Assembly: GCA_960531495.1 (NCBI GenBank)
Contig: OY482849.1
Location: 37,878,254-37,942,253, forward strand
From: Zeus faber
Taxonomy: Eukaryota > Chordata > Actinopteri > Zeiformes > Zeidae
Direction: 5' to 3'
Length of the DNA stretch: 64,000 nt
Shown here: positions 45,464 through 58,040 of the stretch, one piece after another
Numbering within the stretch: the first letter of the stretch is position 1
Layout: every line of letters begins with the position of its first letter
The notes under the pieces: generated by a model
Told to the model about the DNA's origin: nothing
The model's input: the letters and a program-made list of their open reading frames with translations, nothing else
Databases searched by the model: none
Made by a program: the position numbers and the translations under genes

Positions 45464-48035
45464 TTGGGTGAGTACTGTATTGATGATCCCGTCTACCCAG
45501 TTTGGGTAGCCTGGTATGTATTGGTGAGTACTTTTCCTATGTTCCCCCCTGGCCAGCATGGTCAGTTTGGTATAGGGGACCAAAGGTAATGCACGGGCCG
45601 TCGCACGTTATCAAGATTCTCCAATCCCGTATTATGTTAGGTAGAGTGTCAGGTTCATGTTTTGTAGTTATCCCATTTGGGTTAAAGAATATAGGCATAT
45701 TCTGGCTTCAAGGAGAAGTCCCCTAACCAGGGTTTAAGGTGACTTACATTTAAAAGGATGCTTGTTTCCTCTTAGTAGTATAGGTCCAGAGTAATTTGTC
45801 TTATATTTGTTGTTTAGATGCTTTATTAGTTGTTGGTAGACGTAGTTGTTTTCTTTAAGAGTGGTTAAGAACACCTTATTTGTTTTTTGTTTCAAGTTGT
45901 TAAGAGTGGTTAAGAACACCTTATTTGTTCTTTCTCCGCATTTCTATATGATTACTTTTAGAAATTTAGGACACATTCATCAGTAGTGTACCTCAGGATC
46001 ATTGAGTGTTTCAGCCTTTTAAACAAACTATACACCCTCTCCTTGAGGCAGGCCACCTGGGCTTCGTCAAGACCCTGGTGTGTGTCCCCCGGTCAATTGG
46101 TTTATTTTAGGAAATATTTCTACTCTTGTTGGTTGGATTTTGATGAGTTTGGGTACGACCTCTATTTGTCCGTGGGATATCTATGTGCTTAGATTTAGTT
46201 GAGTATAGGTAAGTTCCGTCTCCGTTTGTCATTGGGAAACTTCTTCCATTTTCAATTGGATTTTGTAGAGTTTGGGTACGACCTCTATTTGTCAGTGGGA
46301 TATTTTTGTTCTTGGATTTTGTTGAGTTTGGGTACGACCTCTATTCGTCAATGGTTAGGGTTAGGATTTGGTTTTAGGGTTAGGATAGGGGTTAGGTTTA
46401 GGGTTAGGTTTGGGGTTAGGTTTAGGGCTAGGTCTTAGGGTTAACGTTAGGGTTAGGGTTAGGTTTAGAACCAGGGCTAGGCTTAGGTTTAGGGTTAGGC
46501 TAAGGGTTAGGTTTAGGGTTAAGTCTTAGGGTTAACGTTAGGGTTAGGTTTAGAGCTAGAGTTAGGGTTAGGGTTAGGGTCAGGGTTTTAGGATTAGGGT
46601 TGGAGAGGAGAGGGAAGTGGAGGAGAAGTATATGTAGAAGGGAGGTAGAGGGAAGGAGAGCCGTCTGTTCGGACTGCATTCTCCTCCTGCCTGTTCGGGC
46701 TATTCTCTACCGTCCCAGCTCTCTCAGTTTCCTGAGAGAAGGGGAAGAGAGTGAGAAAAAGAATGAAAAAAGAGAAAAAAAATTGTAAGCTAAGTTATTT
46801 TGTATAGTTGTTAATTTATGAGAATAGACTCTAAACAATAGTTGGAAGTTGTTGTACACCTTATCTTGCGCCATGTCAATGCCTTTAAGAGGAGGAAAGA
46901 AAGGGGAGAGAGATTTGGTTAGATAATACATATAATGGGTTATAAGGAGAATCTGCTTTCCGAGGCACAGGCTAGATTAGGTTGGGTGAGTACTGTATTG
47001 ATGATCCCGTCTACCCAGTTTGGGTAGCCTGGTATGTATTGGTGAGTACTTTTCCTATGTTCCCCCCTGGCCAGCATGGTCAGTTTGGTATAGGGGACCA
47101 AAGGTAATGCACGGGCCGTCGCACGTTATCAAGATTCTCCAATCCCGTATTATGTTAGGTAGAGTGTCAGGTTCATGTTTTGTAGTTATCCCATTTGGGT
47201 TAAAGAATATAGGCATATTCTGGCTTCAAGGAGAAGTCCCCTAACCAGGGTTTAAGGTGACTTACATTTAAAAGGATGCTTGTTTCCTCTTAGTAGTATA
47301 GGTCCAGAGTAATTTGTCTTATATTTGTTGTTTAGATGCTTTATTAGTTGTTGGTAGACGTAGTTGTTTTCTTTAAGAGTGGTTAAGAACACCTTATTTG
47401 TTTTTTGTTTCAAGTTGTTAAGAGTGGTTAAGAACACCTTATTTGTTCTTTCTCCGCATTTCTATATGATTACTTTTAGAAATTTAGGACACATTCATCA
47501 GTAGTGTACCTCAGGATCATTGAGTGTTTCAGCCTTTTAAACAAACTATACACCCTCTCCTTGAGGCAGGCCACCTGGGCTTCGTCAAGACCCTGGTGTG
47601 TGTCCCCCGGTCAATTGGTTTATTTTAGGAAATATTTCTACTCTTGTTGGTTGGATTTTGATGAGTTTGGGTACGACCTCTATTTGTCCGTGGGATATCT
47701 ATGTGCTTAGATTTAGTTGAGTATAGGTAAGTTCCGTCTCCGTTTGTCATTGGGAAACTTCTTCCATTTTCAATTGGATTTTGTAGAGTTTGGGTACGAC
47801 CTCTATTTGTCAGTGGGATATTTTTGTTCTTGGATTTTGTTGAGTTTGGGTACGACCTCTATTCGTCAATGGTTAGGGTTAGGATTTGGTTTTAGGGTTA
47901 GGATAGGGGTTAGGTTTAGGGTTAGGTTTGGGGTTAGGTTTAGGGCTAGGTCTTAGGGTTAACGTTAGGGTTAGGGTTAGGTTTAGAACCAGGGCTAGGC
48001 TTAGGTTTAGGGTTAGGCTAAGGGTTAGGTTTAGG
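45464..48035 (+). repeat. Two tandem alpha'' units, the second truncated in E
   Basis: Unit 1 is 1,518 bp and unit 2 is 1,054 bp. They share private markers: GTGTCAGGTTC, GATGAGTTTGGG, GTGCTTAGATTTAGTTGAG, CTCCGTTTGTC and GATAGGGGTTAGG. They lack one ~46-bp repeat in arm B and one TTAGGG in E, and unit 1 has only 8 A in its poly(A). Unit 2 stops in E at AGGGTTAGGTTTA and continues with the A core at 48036, a joint made within telomere-like sequence. Confidence 0.87.
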
Positions 48036-51000
48036 TTGGGTGAGTACTGTATTGATGATCCCGTCTACCCAGTTTGGGTAGCCTGGTATGTATTGGTGAG
48101 TACTTTTCCTATGTTCCCCCCTGGCCAGCATGGTCAGTTTGGTATAGGGGACCAAAGGTAATGCACGGGCCGTCGCACGTTATCAAGATTCTCCAATCCC
48201 GTATTATGTTAGGTAGAGTGTTAGGTTCATGTTTTGTAGTTATCCCATTTGGGTTAAAGAATATTGGCATATTCTGGCTTCAAGGAGAAGTCCCCTAACG
48301 AGGGTTTAAGGTGACTTACATTTAAAAGGATGCTTGTTTCCTCTTAGTAGTATAGGTCCAGAGTAATTTGCTTATATTTGTTGTTTAGATGCTTTATTAG
48401 TCGTTGGTAGACGTAGTTGTTTTCTTTAAGAGTGGTTAAGAACACCTTATTTGTTTTTTGTTTCAAGTTGTTAAGAGTGGTTGAGAATACCCTGTTTGTT
48501 TTTTTGTTTCCAGTTGTTAAGAGTGGTTAAGAACACCTTATTTGTTCTTTCTCCGCATTTCTATATGATTACTTTTAGAAATTTAGGACACATTCATCAG
48601 TAGTGTACCTCAGGATCATTGAGTGTTTCAGCCTTTTAAACAAACTATACACCCTCTCCTTGAGGCAGGCCACCTGGGCTTCGTCAAGACCCTGGTGTGT
48701 GTCCCCCGGTCAATTGGTTTATTTTAGGAAATATTTCTACTCTTGTTGGTTGGATTTTGTTGATTTTGGGTACGACCTCTATTTGTCCGTGGGATATCTA
48801 TGTTCTTAGATTTTGTTGAGTATAGGAAAGTTCCGTCTCTGTTTGTCATTGGGAAACTTCTTCCATTTTCAATTGGATTTTGTAGAGTTTGGGTACGACC
48901 TCTATTTGTCAGTGGGATATTTTTGTTCTTGGATTTTGTTGAGTTTGGGTACGACCTCTATTCGTCAATGGTTAGGGTTAGGATTTGGTTTTAGGGTTAG
49001 GATAAGGGTTAGGTTTAGGGTTAGGTTTGGGGTTAGGTTTAGGGCTAGGTCTTAGGGTTAACGTTAGTGTTAGGGTTAGGTTTAGAACCAGGGCTAGGCT
49101 TAGGTTTAGGGTTAGGCTAAGGGTTAGGTTTAGGGTTAAGTCTTAGGGTTAACGTTAGGGTTAGGGTTAGGTTTAGAGCTAGAGTTAGGGTTAGGGTTAG
49201 GGTCAGGGTTTTAGGATTAGGGTTGGAGAGGAGAGGGAAGTGGAGGAGAAGTATATGTAGAAGGGAGGTAGAGGGAAGGAGAGCCGTCTGTTCGGACTGC
49301 ATTCTCCTCCTGCCTGTTCGGGCTATTCTCTACCGTCCCAGCTCTCTCAGTTTCCTGAGAGAAGGGGAAGAGAGTGAGAAAAAGAATGAAAAAAGAGAAA
49401 AAAAAAATTGTAAGCTAAGTTATTTTGTATAGTTGTTAATTTATGAGAATAGACTCTAATCAATAGTTAGAAGTTGTTGTACACCTTATCTTGCGCCATG
49501 TCAATGCCTTTAAGAGGAGGAAAGAAAGGGGAGAGAGATTTGGTTAGATAATACATATAATGGGTTATAAGGAGAATCTGCTTTCCGAGGCACAGGCTAG
49601 ATTAGGTTGGGTGAGTACTGTATTGATGATCCCGTCTACCCAGTTTGGGTAGCCTGGTATGTATTGGTGAGTACTTTTCCTATGTTCCCCCCTGGCCAGC
49701 ATGGTCAGTTTGGTATAGGGGACCAAAGGTAATGCACGGGCCGTCGCACGTTATCAAGATTCTCCAATCCCGTATTATGTTAGGTAGAGTGTTAGGTTCA
49801 TGTTTTGTAGTTATCCCATTTGGGTTAAAGAATATTGGCATATTCTGGCTTCAAGGAGAAGTCCCCTAACGAGGGTTTAAGGTGACTTACATTTAAAAGG
49901 ATGCTTGTTTCCTCTTAGTAGTATAGGTCCAGAGTAATTTGCTTATATTTGTTGTTTAGATGCTTTATTAGTCGTTGGTAGACGTAGTTGTTTTCTTTAA
50001 GAGTGGTTAAGAACACCTTATTTGTTTTTTGTTTCAAGTTGTTAAGAGTGGTTGAGAATACCCTGTTTGTTTTTTTGTTTCCAGTTGTTAAGAGTGGTTA
50101 AGAACACCTTATTTGTTCTTTCTCCGCATTTCTATATGATTACTTTTAGAAATTTAGGACACATTCATCAGTAGTGTACCTCAGGATCATTGAGTGTTTC
50201 AGCCTTTTAAACAAACTATACACCCTCTCCTTGAGGCAGGCCACCTGGGCTTCGTCAAGACCCTGGTGTGTGTCCCCCGGTCAATTGGTTTATTTTAGGA
50301 AATATTTCTACTCTTGTTGGTTGGATTTTGTTGATTTTGGGTACGACCTCTATTTGTCCGTGGGATATCTATGTTCTTAGATTTTGTTGAGTATAGGAAA
50401 GTTCCGTCTCTGTTTGTCATTGGGAAACTTCTTCCATTTTCAATTGGATTTTGTAGAGTTTGGGTACGACCTCTATTTGTCAGTGGGATATTTTTGTTCT
50501 TGGATTTTGTTGAGTTTGGGTACGACCTCTATTCGTCAATGGTTAGGGTTAGGATTTGGTTTTAGGGTTAGGATAAGGGTTAGGTTTAGGGTTAGGTTTG
50601 GGGTTAGGTTTAGGGCTAGGTCTTAGGGTTAACGTTAGTGTTAGGGTTAGGTTTAGAACCAGGGCTAGGCTTAGGTTTAGGGTTAGGCTAAGGGTTAGGT
50701 TTAGGGTTAAGTCTTAGGGTTAACGTTAGGGTTAGGGTTAGGTTTAGAGCTAGAGTTAGGGTTAGGGTTAGGGTCAGGGTTTTAGGATTAGGGTTGGAGA
50801 GGAGAGGGAAGTGGAGGAGAAGTATATGTAGAAGGGAGGTAGAGGGAAGGAGAGCCGTCTGTTCGGACTGCATTCTCCTCCTGCCTGTTCGGGCTATTCT
50901 CTACCGTCCCAGCTCTCTCAGTTTCCTGAGAGAAGGGGAAGAGAGTGAGAAAAAGAATGAAAAAAGAGAAAAAAAAAATTGTAAGCTAAGTTATTTTGTA

Positions 51001-54000
51001 TAGTTGTTAATTTATGAGAATAGACTCTAATCAATAGTTAGAAGTTGTTGTACACCTTATCTTGCGCCATGTCAATGCCTTTAAGAGGAGGAAAGAAAGG
51101 GGAGAGAGATTTGGTTAGATAATACATATAATGGGTTATAAGGAGAATCTGCTTTCCGAGGCACAGGCTAGATTAGGTTGGGTGAGTACTGTATTGATGA
51201 TCCCGTCTACCCAGTTTGGGTAGCCTGGTATGTATTGGTGAGTACTTTTCCTATGTTCCCCCCTGGCCAGCATGGTCAGTTTGGTATAGGGGACCAAAGG
51301 TAATGCACGGGCCGTCGCACGTTATCAAGATTCTCCAATCCCGTATTATGTTAGGTAGAGTGTTAGGTTCATGTTTTGTAGTTATCCCATTTGGGTTAAA
51401 GAATATTGGCATATTCTGGCTTCAAGGAGAAGTCCCCTAACGAGGGTTTAAGGTGACTTACATTTAAAAGGATGCTTGTTTCCTCTTAGTAGTATAGGTC
51501 CAGAGTAATTTGCTTATATTTGTTGTTTAGATGCTTTATTAGTCGTTGGTAGACGTAGTTGTTTTCTTTAAGAGTGGTTAAGAACACCTTATTTGTTTTT
51601 TGTTTCAAGTTGTTAAGAGTGGTTGAGAATACCCTGTTTGTTTTTTTGTTTCCAGTTGTTAAGAGTGGTTAAGAACACCTTATTTGTTCTTTCTCCGCAT
51701 TTCTATATGATTACTTTTAGAAATTTAGGACACATTCATCAGTAGTGTACCTCAGGATCATTGAGTGTTTCAGCCTTTTAAACAAACTATACACCCTCTC
51801 CTTGAGGCAGGCCACCTGGGCTTCGTCAAGACCCTGGTGTGTGTCCCCCGGTCAATTGGTTTATTTTAGGAAATATTTCTACTCTTGTTGGTTGGATTTT
51901 GTTGATTTTGGGTACGACCTCTATTTGTCCGTGGGATATCTATGTTCTTAGATTTTGTTGAGTATAGGAAAGTTCCGTCTCTGTTTGTCATTGGGAAACT
52001 TCTTCCATTTTCAATTGGATTTTGTAGAGTTTGGGTACGACCTCTATTTGTCAGTGGGATATTTTTGTTCTTGGATTTTGTTGAGTTTGGGTACGACCTC
52101 TATTCGTCAATGGTTAGGGTTAGGATTTGGTTTTAGGGTTAGGATAAGGGTTAGGTTTAGGGTTAGGTTTGGGGTTAGGTTTAGGGCTAGGTCTTAGGGT
52201 TAACGTTAGTGTTAGGGTTAGGTTTAGAACCAGGGCTAGGCTTAGGTTTAGGGTTAGGCTAAGGGTTAGGTTTAGGGTTAAGTCTTAGGGTTAACGTTAG
52301 GGTTAGGGTTAGGTTTAGAGCTAGAGTTAGGGTTAGGGTTAGGGTCAGGGTTTTAGGATTAGGGTTGGAGAGGAGAGGGAAGTGGAGGAGAAGTATATGT
52401 AGAAGGGAGGTAGAGGGAAGGAGAGCCGTCTGTTCGGACTGCATTCTCCTCCTGCCTGTTCGGGCTATTCTCTACCGTCCCAGCTCTCTCAGTTTCCTGA
52501 GAGAAGGGGAAGAGAGTGAGAAAAAGAATGAAAAAAGAGAAAAAAAAAAATTGTAAGCTAAGTTATTTTGTATAGTTGTTAATTTATGAGAATAGACTCT
52601 AATCAATAGTTAGAAGTTGTTGTACACCTTATCTTGCGCCATGTCAATGCCTTTAAGAGGAGGAAAGAAAGGGGAGAGAGATTTGGTTAGATAATACATA
52701 TAATGGGTTATAAGGAGAATCTGCTTTCCGAGGCACAGGCTAGATTAGGTTGGGTGAGTACTGTATTGATGATCCCGTCTACCCAGTTTGGGTAGCCTGG
52801 TATGTATTGGTGAGTACTTTTCCTATGTTCCCCCCTGGCCAGCATGGTCAGTTTGGTATAGGGGACCAAAGGTAATGCACGGGCCGTCGCACGTTATCAA
52901 GATTCTCCAATCCCGTATTATGTTAGGTAGAGTGTTAGGTTCATGTTTTGTAGTTATCCCATTTGGGTTAAAGAATATTGGCATATTCTGGCTTCAAGGA
53001 GAAGTCCCCTAACGAGGGTTTAAGGTGACTTACATTTAAAAGGATGCTTGTTTCCTCTTAGTAGTATAGGTCCAGAGTAATTTGCTTATATTTGTTGTTT
53101 AGATGCTTTATTAGTCGTTGGTAGACGTAGTTGTTTTCTTTTAGAGTGGTTAAGAACACCTTATTTGTTTTTTGTTTCAAGTTGTTAAGAGTGGTTGAGA
53201 ATACCCTGTTTGTTTTTTTGTTTCCAGTTGTTAAGAGTGGTTAAGAACACCTTATTTGTTCTTTCTCCGCATTTCTATATGATTACTTTTAGAAATTTAG
53301 GACACATTCATCAGTAGTGTACCTCAGGATCATTGAGTGTTTCAGCCTTTTAAACAAACTATACACCCTCTCCTTGAGGCAGGCCACCTGGGCTTCGTCA
53401 AGACCCTGGTGTGTGTCCCCCGGTCAATTGGTTTATTTTAGGAAATATTTCTACTCTTGTTGGTTGGATTTTGTTGATTTTGGGTACGACCTCTATTTGT
53501 CCGTGGGATATCTATGTTCTTAGATTTTGTTGAGTATAGGAAAGTTCCGTCTCTGTTTGTCATTGGGAAACTTCTTCCATTTTCAATTGGATTTTGTAGA
53601 GTTTGGGTACGACCTCTATTTGTCAGTGGGATATTTTTGTTCTTGGATTTTGTTGAGTTTGGGTACGACCTCTATTCGTCAATGGTTAGGGTTAGGATTT
53701 GGTTTTAGGGTTAGGATAAGGGTTAGGTTTAGGGTTAGGTTTGGGGTTAGGTTTAGGGCTAGGTCTTAGGGTTAACGTTAGTGTTAGGGTTAGGTTTAGA
53801 ACCAGGGCTAGGCTTAGGTTTAGGGTTAGGCTAAGGGTTAGGTTTAGGGTTAAGTCTTAGGGTTAACGTTAGGGTTAGGGTTAGGTTTAGAGCTAGAGTT
53901 AGGGTTAGGGTTAGGGTCAGGGTTTTAGGATTAGGGTTGGAGAGGAGAGGGAAGTGGAGGAGAAGTATATGTAGAAGGGAGGTAGAGGGAAGGAGAGCCG

Positions 54001-54322
54001 TCTGTTCGGACTGCATTCTCCTCCTGCCTGTTCGGGCTATTCTCTACCGTCCCAGCTCTCTCAGTTTCCTGAGAGAAGGGGAAGAGAGTGAGAAAAAGAA
54101 TGAAAAAAGAGAAAAAAAAAAAATTGTAAGCTAAGTTATTTTGTATAGTTGTTAATTTATGAGAATAGACTCTAATCAATAGTTAGAAGTTGTTGTACAC
54201 CTTATCTTGCGCCATGTCAATGCCTTTAAGAGGAGGAAAGAAAGGGGAGAGAGATTTGGTTAGATAATACATATAATGGGTTATAAGGAGAATCTGCTTT
54301 CCGAGGCACAGGCTAGATTAGG
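48036..54322 (+). repeat. Second alpha array: four full units
   Basis: Starts at 48036, 49607, 51178 and 52750. Poly(A) lengths are 10, 10, 11 and 12, which fully accounts for unit lengths of 1,571, 1,571, 1,572 and 1,573. The first three read TTTCTTTAAGAGTGG, whereas unit four and the large array read TTTCTTTTAGAGTGG. The fourth unit is therefore closer to the large array than to its own neighbours. Confidence 0.93.
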
Positions 54323-55623
54323 TTGGGTGAGTACTGTATTGATGATCCCGTCTACCCAGTTTGGGTAGCCTGGTATGTATTGGTGAGTACTTTTCCTATG
54401 TTCCCCCCTGGCCAGCATGGGCAGTTTGGTATAGGGGACCAAAGGTAATGCACGGGCCGTCGCACGTTATCAAGATTCTCCAATCCCGTATTATGTTAGG
54501 TAGAGTGTTAGGTTCATGTTTTGTAGTTATCCCATTTGGGTTAAAGAATATAGGCATATTCTGGCTTCAAGGAGAAGTCCGCTAACCAGGGTTTAAGGTG
54601 ACTTACATTTAAAAGGATGCTTGTTTCCTCTTAGTAGTATAGGTCCAGAGTAATTTGTCTTATATTTGTTGTTTAGATGCTTTATTAGTCGTTGGTAGAC
54701 GTAGTTGTTTTCTTTAAGAGTGGTTAAGAACACCTTATTTGTTTTTTGTTTCAAGTTGTTAAGAGTGGTTGAGAATACCCTGTTTGTTTTTTTGTTTCCA
54801 GTTGTTAAGAGTGGTTAAGAACACCTTATTTGTTCTTTCTCCGCATTTCTATATGATTACTTTTAGAAATTTAGGACACATTCATCAGTAGTGTACCTCA
54901 GGATCATTGAGTGTTTCAGCCTTTTAAACAAACTATACACCCTCTCCTTGAGGCAGGCCACCTGGGCTTCGTCAAGACCCTGGTGTGTGTCCCCCGGTCA
55001 ATTGGTTTATTTTAGGAAATATTTCTACTCTTGTTGGTTGGATTTTGTTGAGTTTGGGTACGACCTCTATTTGTCTGTGGGATATCTATGTTCTTAGATT
55101 TTGTTGACTATAGGTAAGTTCCATCTCTGTTTGTCATTGGTAAACTTCTTCCATTTTCAATTGGATTTTGTAGTGTTTGGGTACGACCTCTATTTGTCAG
55201 TGGGATATTTTTGTTCTTGGATTTTGTTGAGTTTGGGTACGACCTCTATTTGTCAATCGTTAGGGTTAGGATTTGGTTTTAGGGTTAGGATAAGGGTTAG
55301 GTTTAGGGTTAGGTTTGGGGTTAGGTTTGGGGCTAGGTCTTAGGGTTAACGTTAGGGTTAGGGTTAGGTTTAGAACCAGGGCTAGGGTTAGGTTTAGGGT
55401 TGGGCTAAGGGTTAGGTCTAGGGTTAGGTTTAGGGTTAAGTCTTAGGGTTAACATTAGGGTTAGGGTTAGGTTTAGAGCTAAAGTTAGGGTTAGGGTCAG
55501 GGTTTTAGGATAGGTTTGGAGAGGAGAGGGAAGTGGAGGAGAAGTAGATGTAGAAGGGAGGTAGAGGGAAGGAGAGCCGTCTGTTCGGACTGAATTCTCC
55601 TCCTGCCTGTTCGGGCGGTTGGG
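54323..55623 (+). repeat. Alpha' unit truncated in F
   Basis: Alpha' markers again (GTCCGCTAACC, TTGACTATAGG, TCAATCGTTAGG), so alpha' flanks the homogeneous arrays on both sides. The unit is cut after CCTGTTCGGGC at about 55616. A short GGTTGGG linker leads into a beta core. Confidence 0.85.
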
Positions 55624-57624
55624 TTGGTTGAGTACTGTATTGATGATCCCGTCTACCCAGTTTGGGTAGCCTGGTATGTATTGGCGAGTACTTTTCCTAT
55701 GTTCCCCCCTGGCCAGCAAGGGCAGTTTGGTATAGGGGACCAAAGGTAATGCACGGGCCGTCGCACGTTATCAAGATTCTCCAATCCCGTATTATGTTAG
55801 GTAGAGAGTTAGGTTCCTGTTCAGGTTGTTGCGGATGGTCAAGAACGTTTTGTTTGTTTTTTTGTTCTGGGTTTAACCGTGGCAAAATACACCTTGTTGG
55901 TTTTTGTTTCAAGTTGTTATGGATGGTTAAGAACACCCTATTTGTTTTTTTTGGGTGTTCATTTGTTATGGGTTTAAGAGTGGTTAAACAAACCTTATTT
56001 GTTTTTGTTCCAAGTTGTTACGAATGGTTAAGATCACCTTGTTTGATTTGTTGAGTACTGTATTGATGATTCCGTTTACCCAGTTGGGTATCCTGGCATG
56101 TATTGGTGAGTAATATTCCTATGTTCCCCCCTGGCCAGCATGGGCAGTTTGGTATAGGGGACCAAAGGTAATGTACGGTCTTGGTAAGATAATACATGTA
56201 ATGGGTTATGAGGAGAATCTGCTTTCCGAGGCACAGGCTAGGTTAGGTTGGTTGAGTACTGTATTGATGATCCCGTCTACCCCGTTTGGGTAGCCTGGTA
56301 TGTATTGGTGAGTACTTTTCCCATGTTCCCCCCTGGCCAGCAAGGGCAGTTTGGTATAGGGGACCAAAGGTAATGCACGGGCCGTCGCACGTTATCAAGA
56401 TTCTCCAATCCCGTATTATGTTAGGTAGAGAGTTAGGTTCCTGTTCAAGTTGTTGCGGATGGTTAAGAACGTTTTGTTTGTTTTTTGTTCTGGGTTTAAC
56501 CGTGGCAAAATACACCTTGTTGGTTTTTGTTTCAAGTTGTTATGGATGGTTAAGAACACCCTATTTGTTTTATTTGGGTGTTCATTTGTTATGGGTTTAA
56601 GCGTGGTTAAATAAACCTTGTTAAGTTGGTTGAGTACTGTATTGATGATCCCGTCTACCCAGTTTGGGTAGCCTGGTATGTATTGGCGAGTACTTTTCCT
56701 ATGTTCCCCCCTGGCCAGCAAGGGCAGTTTGGTATAGGGGACCAAAGGTAATGCACGGGCCGTCGCACGTTATCAAGATTCTCCAATCCCGTATTATGTT
56801 AGGTAGAGAGTTAGGTTCCTGTTCAGGTTGTTGCGGATGGTCAAGAACGTTTTGTTTGTTTTTTTGTTCTGGGTTTAACCGTGGCAAAATACACCTTGTT
56901 GGTTTTTGTTTCAAGTTGTTATGGATGGTTAAGAACACCCTATTTGTTTTTTTTGGGTGTTCATTTGTTATGGGTTTAAGAGTGGTTAAACAAACCTTAT
57001 TTGTTTTTGTTCCAAGTTGTTACGAATGGTTAAGATCACCTTGTTTGATTTGTTGAGTACTGTATTGATGATTCCGTTTACCCAGTTGGGTATCCTGGCA
57101 TGTATTGGTGAGTAATATTCCTATGTTCCCCCCTGGCCAGCATGGGCAGTTTGGTATAGGGGACCAAAGGTAATGTACGGTCTTGGTAAGATAATACATG
57201 TAATGGGTTATGAGGAGAATCTGCTTTCCGAGGCACAGGCTAGGTTAGGTTGGTTGAGTACTGTATTGATGATCCCGTCTACCCCGTTTGGGTAGCCTGG
57301 TATGTATTGGTGAGTACTTTTCCCATGTTCCCCCCTGGCCAGCAAGGGCAGTTTGGTATAGGGGACCAAAGGTAATGCACGGGCCGTCGCACGTTATCAA
57401 GATTCTCCAATCCCGTATTATGTTAGGTAGAGAGTTAGGTTCCTGTTCAAGTTGTTGCGGATGGTTAAGAACGTTTTGTTTGTTTTTTGTTCTGGGTTTA
57501 ACCGTGGCAAAATACACCTTGTTGGTTTTTGTTTCAAGTTGTTATGGATGGTTAAGAACACCCTATTTGTTTTATTTGGGTGTTCATTTGTTATGGGTTT
57601 AAGCGTGGTTAAATAAACCTTGTT
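55624..57624 (+). repeat. 1,002-bp tandem duplication of a beta'-A'-beta' cassette
   Basis: Positions 55624-56622 and 56626-57624 carry the same cassette: beta' unit, mini-core A' (about 56050 and 57052), beta' unit. They share rare variants, such as CAGGTTGTTGCGGATGGTC, CTACCCCGTTTGGG and TAATACATGTAATGGG, and look identical by eye. The first copy ends CCTTGTT with AAG before the second core, while the second continues into a longer arm. Confidence 0.87.
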
Positions 57625-58040
57625 TGTTTTTGTTTCAAGTTGTTACGAATGGTTAAGATCACCTTGTTTGTTTTTTTGGTTACGGGTTTAAGCGTGGTTA
57701 GGTACACCTTATTTGTTTCTGTTTCAAGTTTTTACGGATTGGTTCAGAACACCTTGTTTGTTCCTTATTACGGGTTTAAGCGTGGTTAAGTACACCTTGT
57801 TAGTTTCTTGTTTAAAGTTGTTACGGATGGTTAAGATCACCTTGTTTGTTTTTTTGGTTACGGGTTTAAGCGTGGTTAGGTACACCTTATTTGTTTCTGT
57901 TTCAAGTTTTTACGGATTGGTTCAGAACACCTTGTTTGTTCCTTATTACGGGTTTAAGCGTGGTTAAGTACACCTTGTTAGTTTCTTGTTTAAAGTTGTT
58001 ACGGATGGTAAGAAAACCTTGTTTGTTTTTTATTATTAGG
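57625..58040 (+). repeat. Beta minisatellite arm with 178-bp duplication, cut short
   Basis: Continuation of the beta' unit that starts at 57250. The ~44-bp repeats include the 178-bp tandem duplication (period seen between about 57713 and 57891). The arm ends TTTTTTATTATTAGG against the next A core. An open frame of 172 residues runs across this joint only because no stop happens to lie there. Confidence 0.75.
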
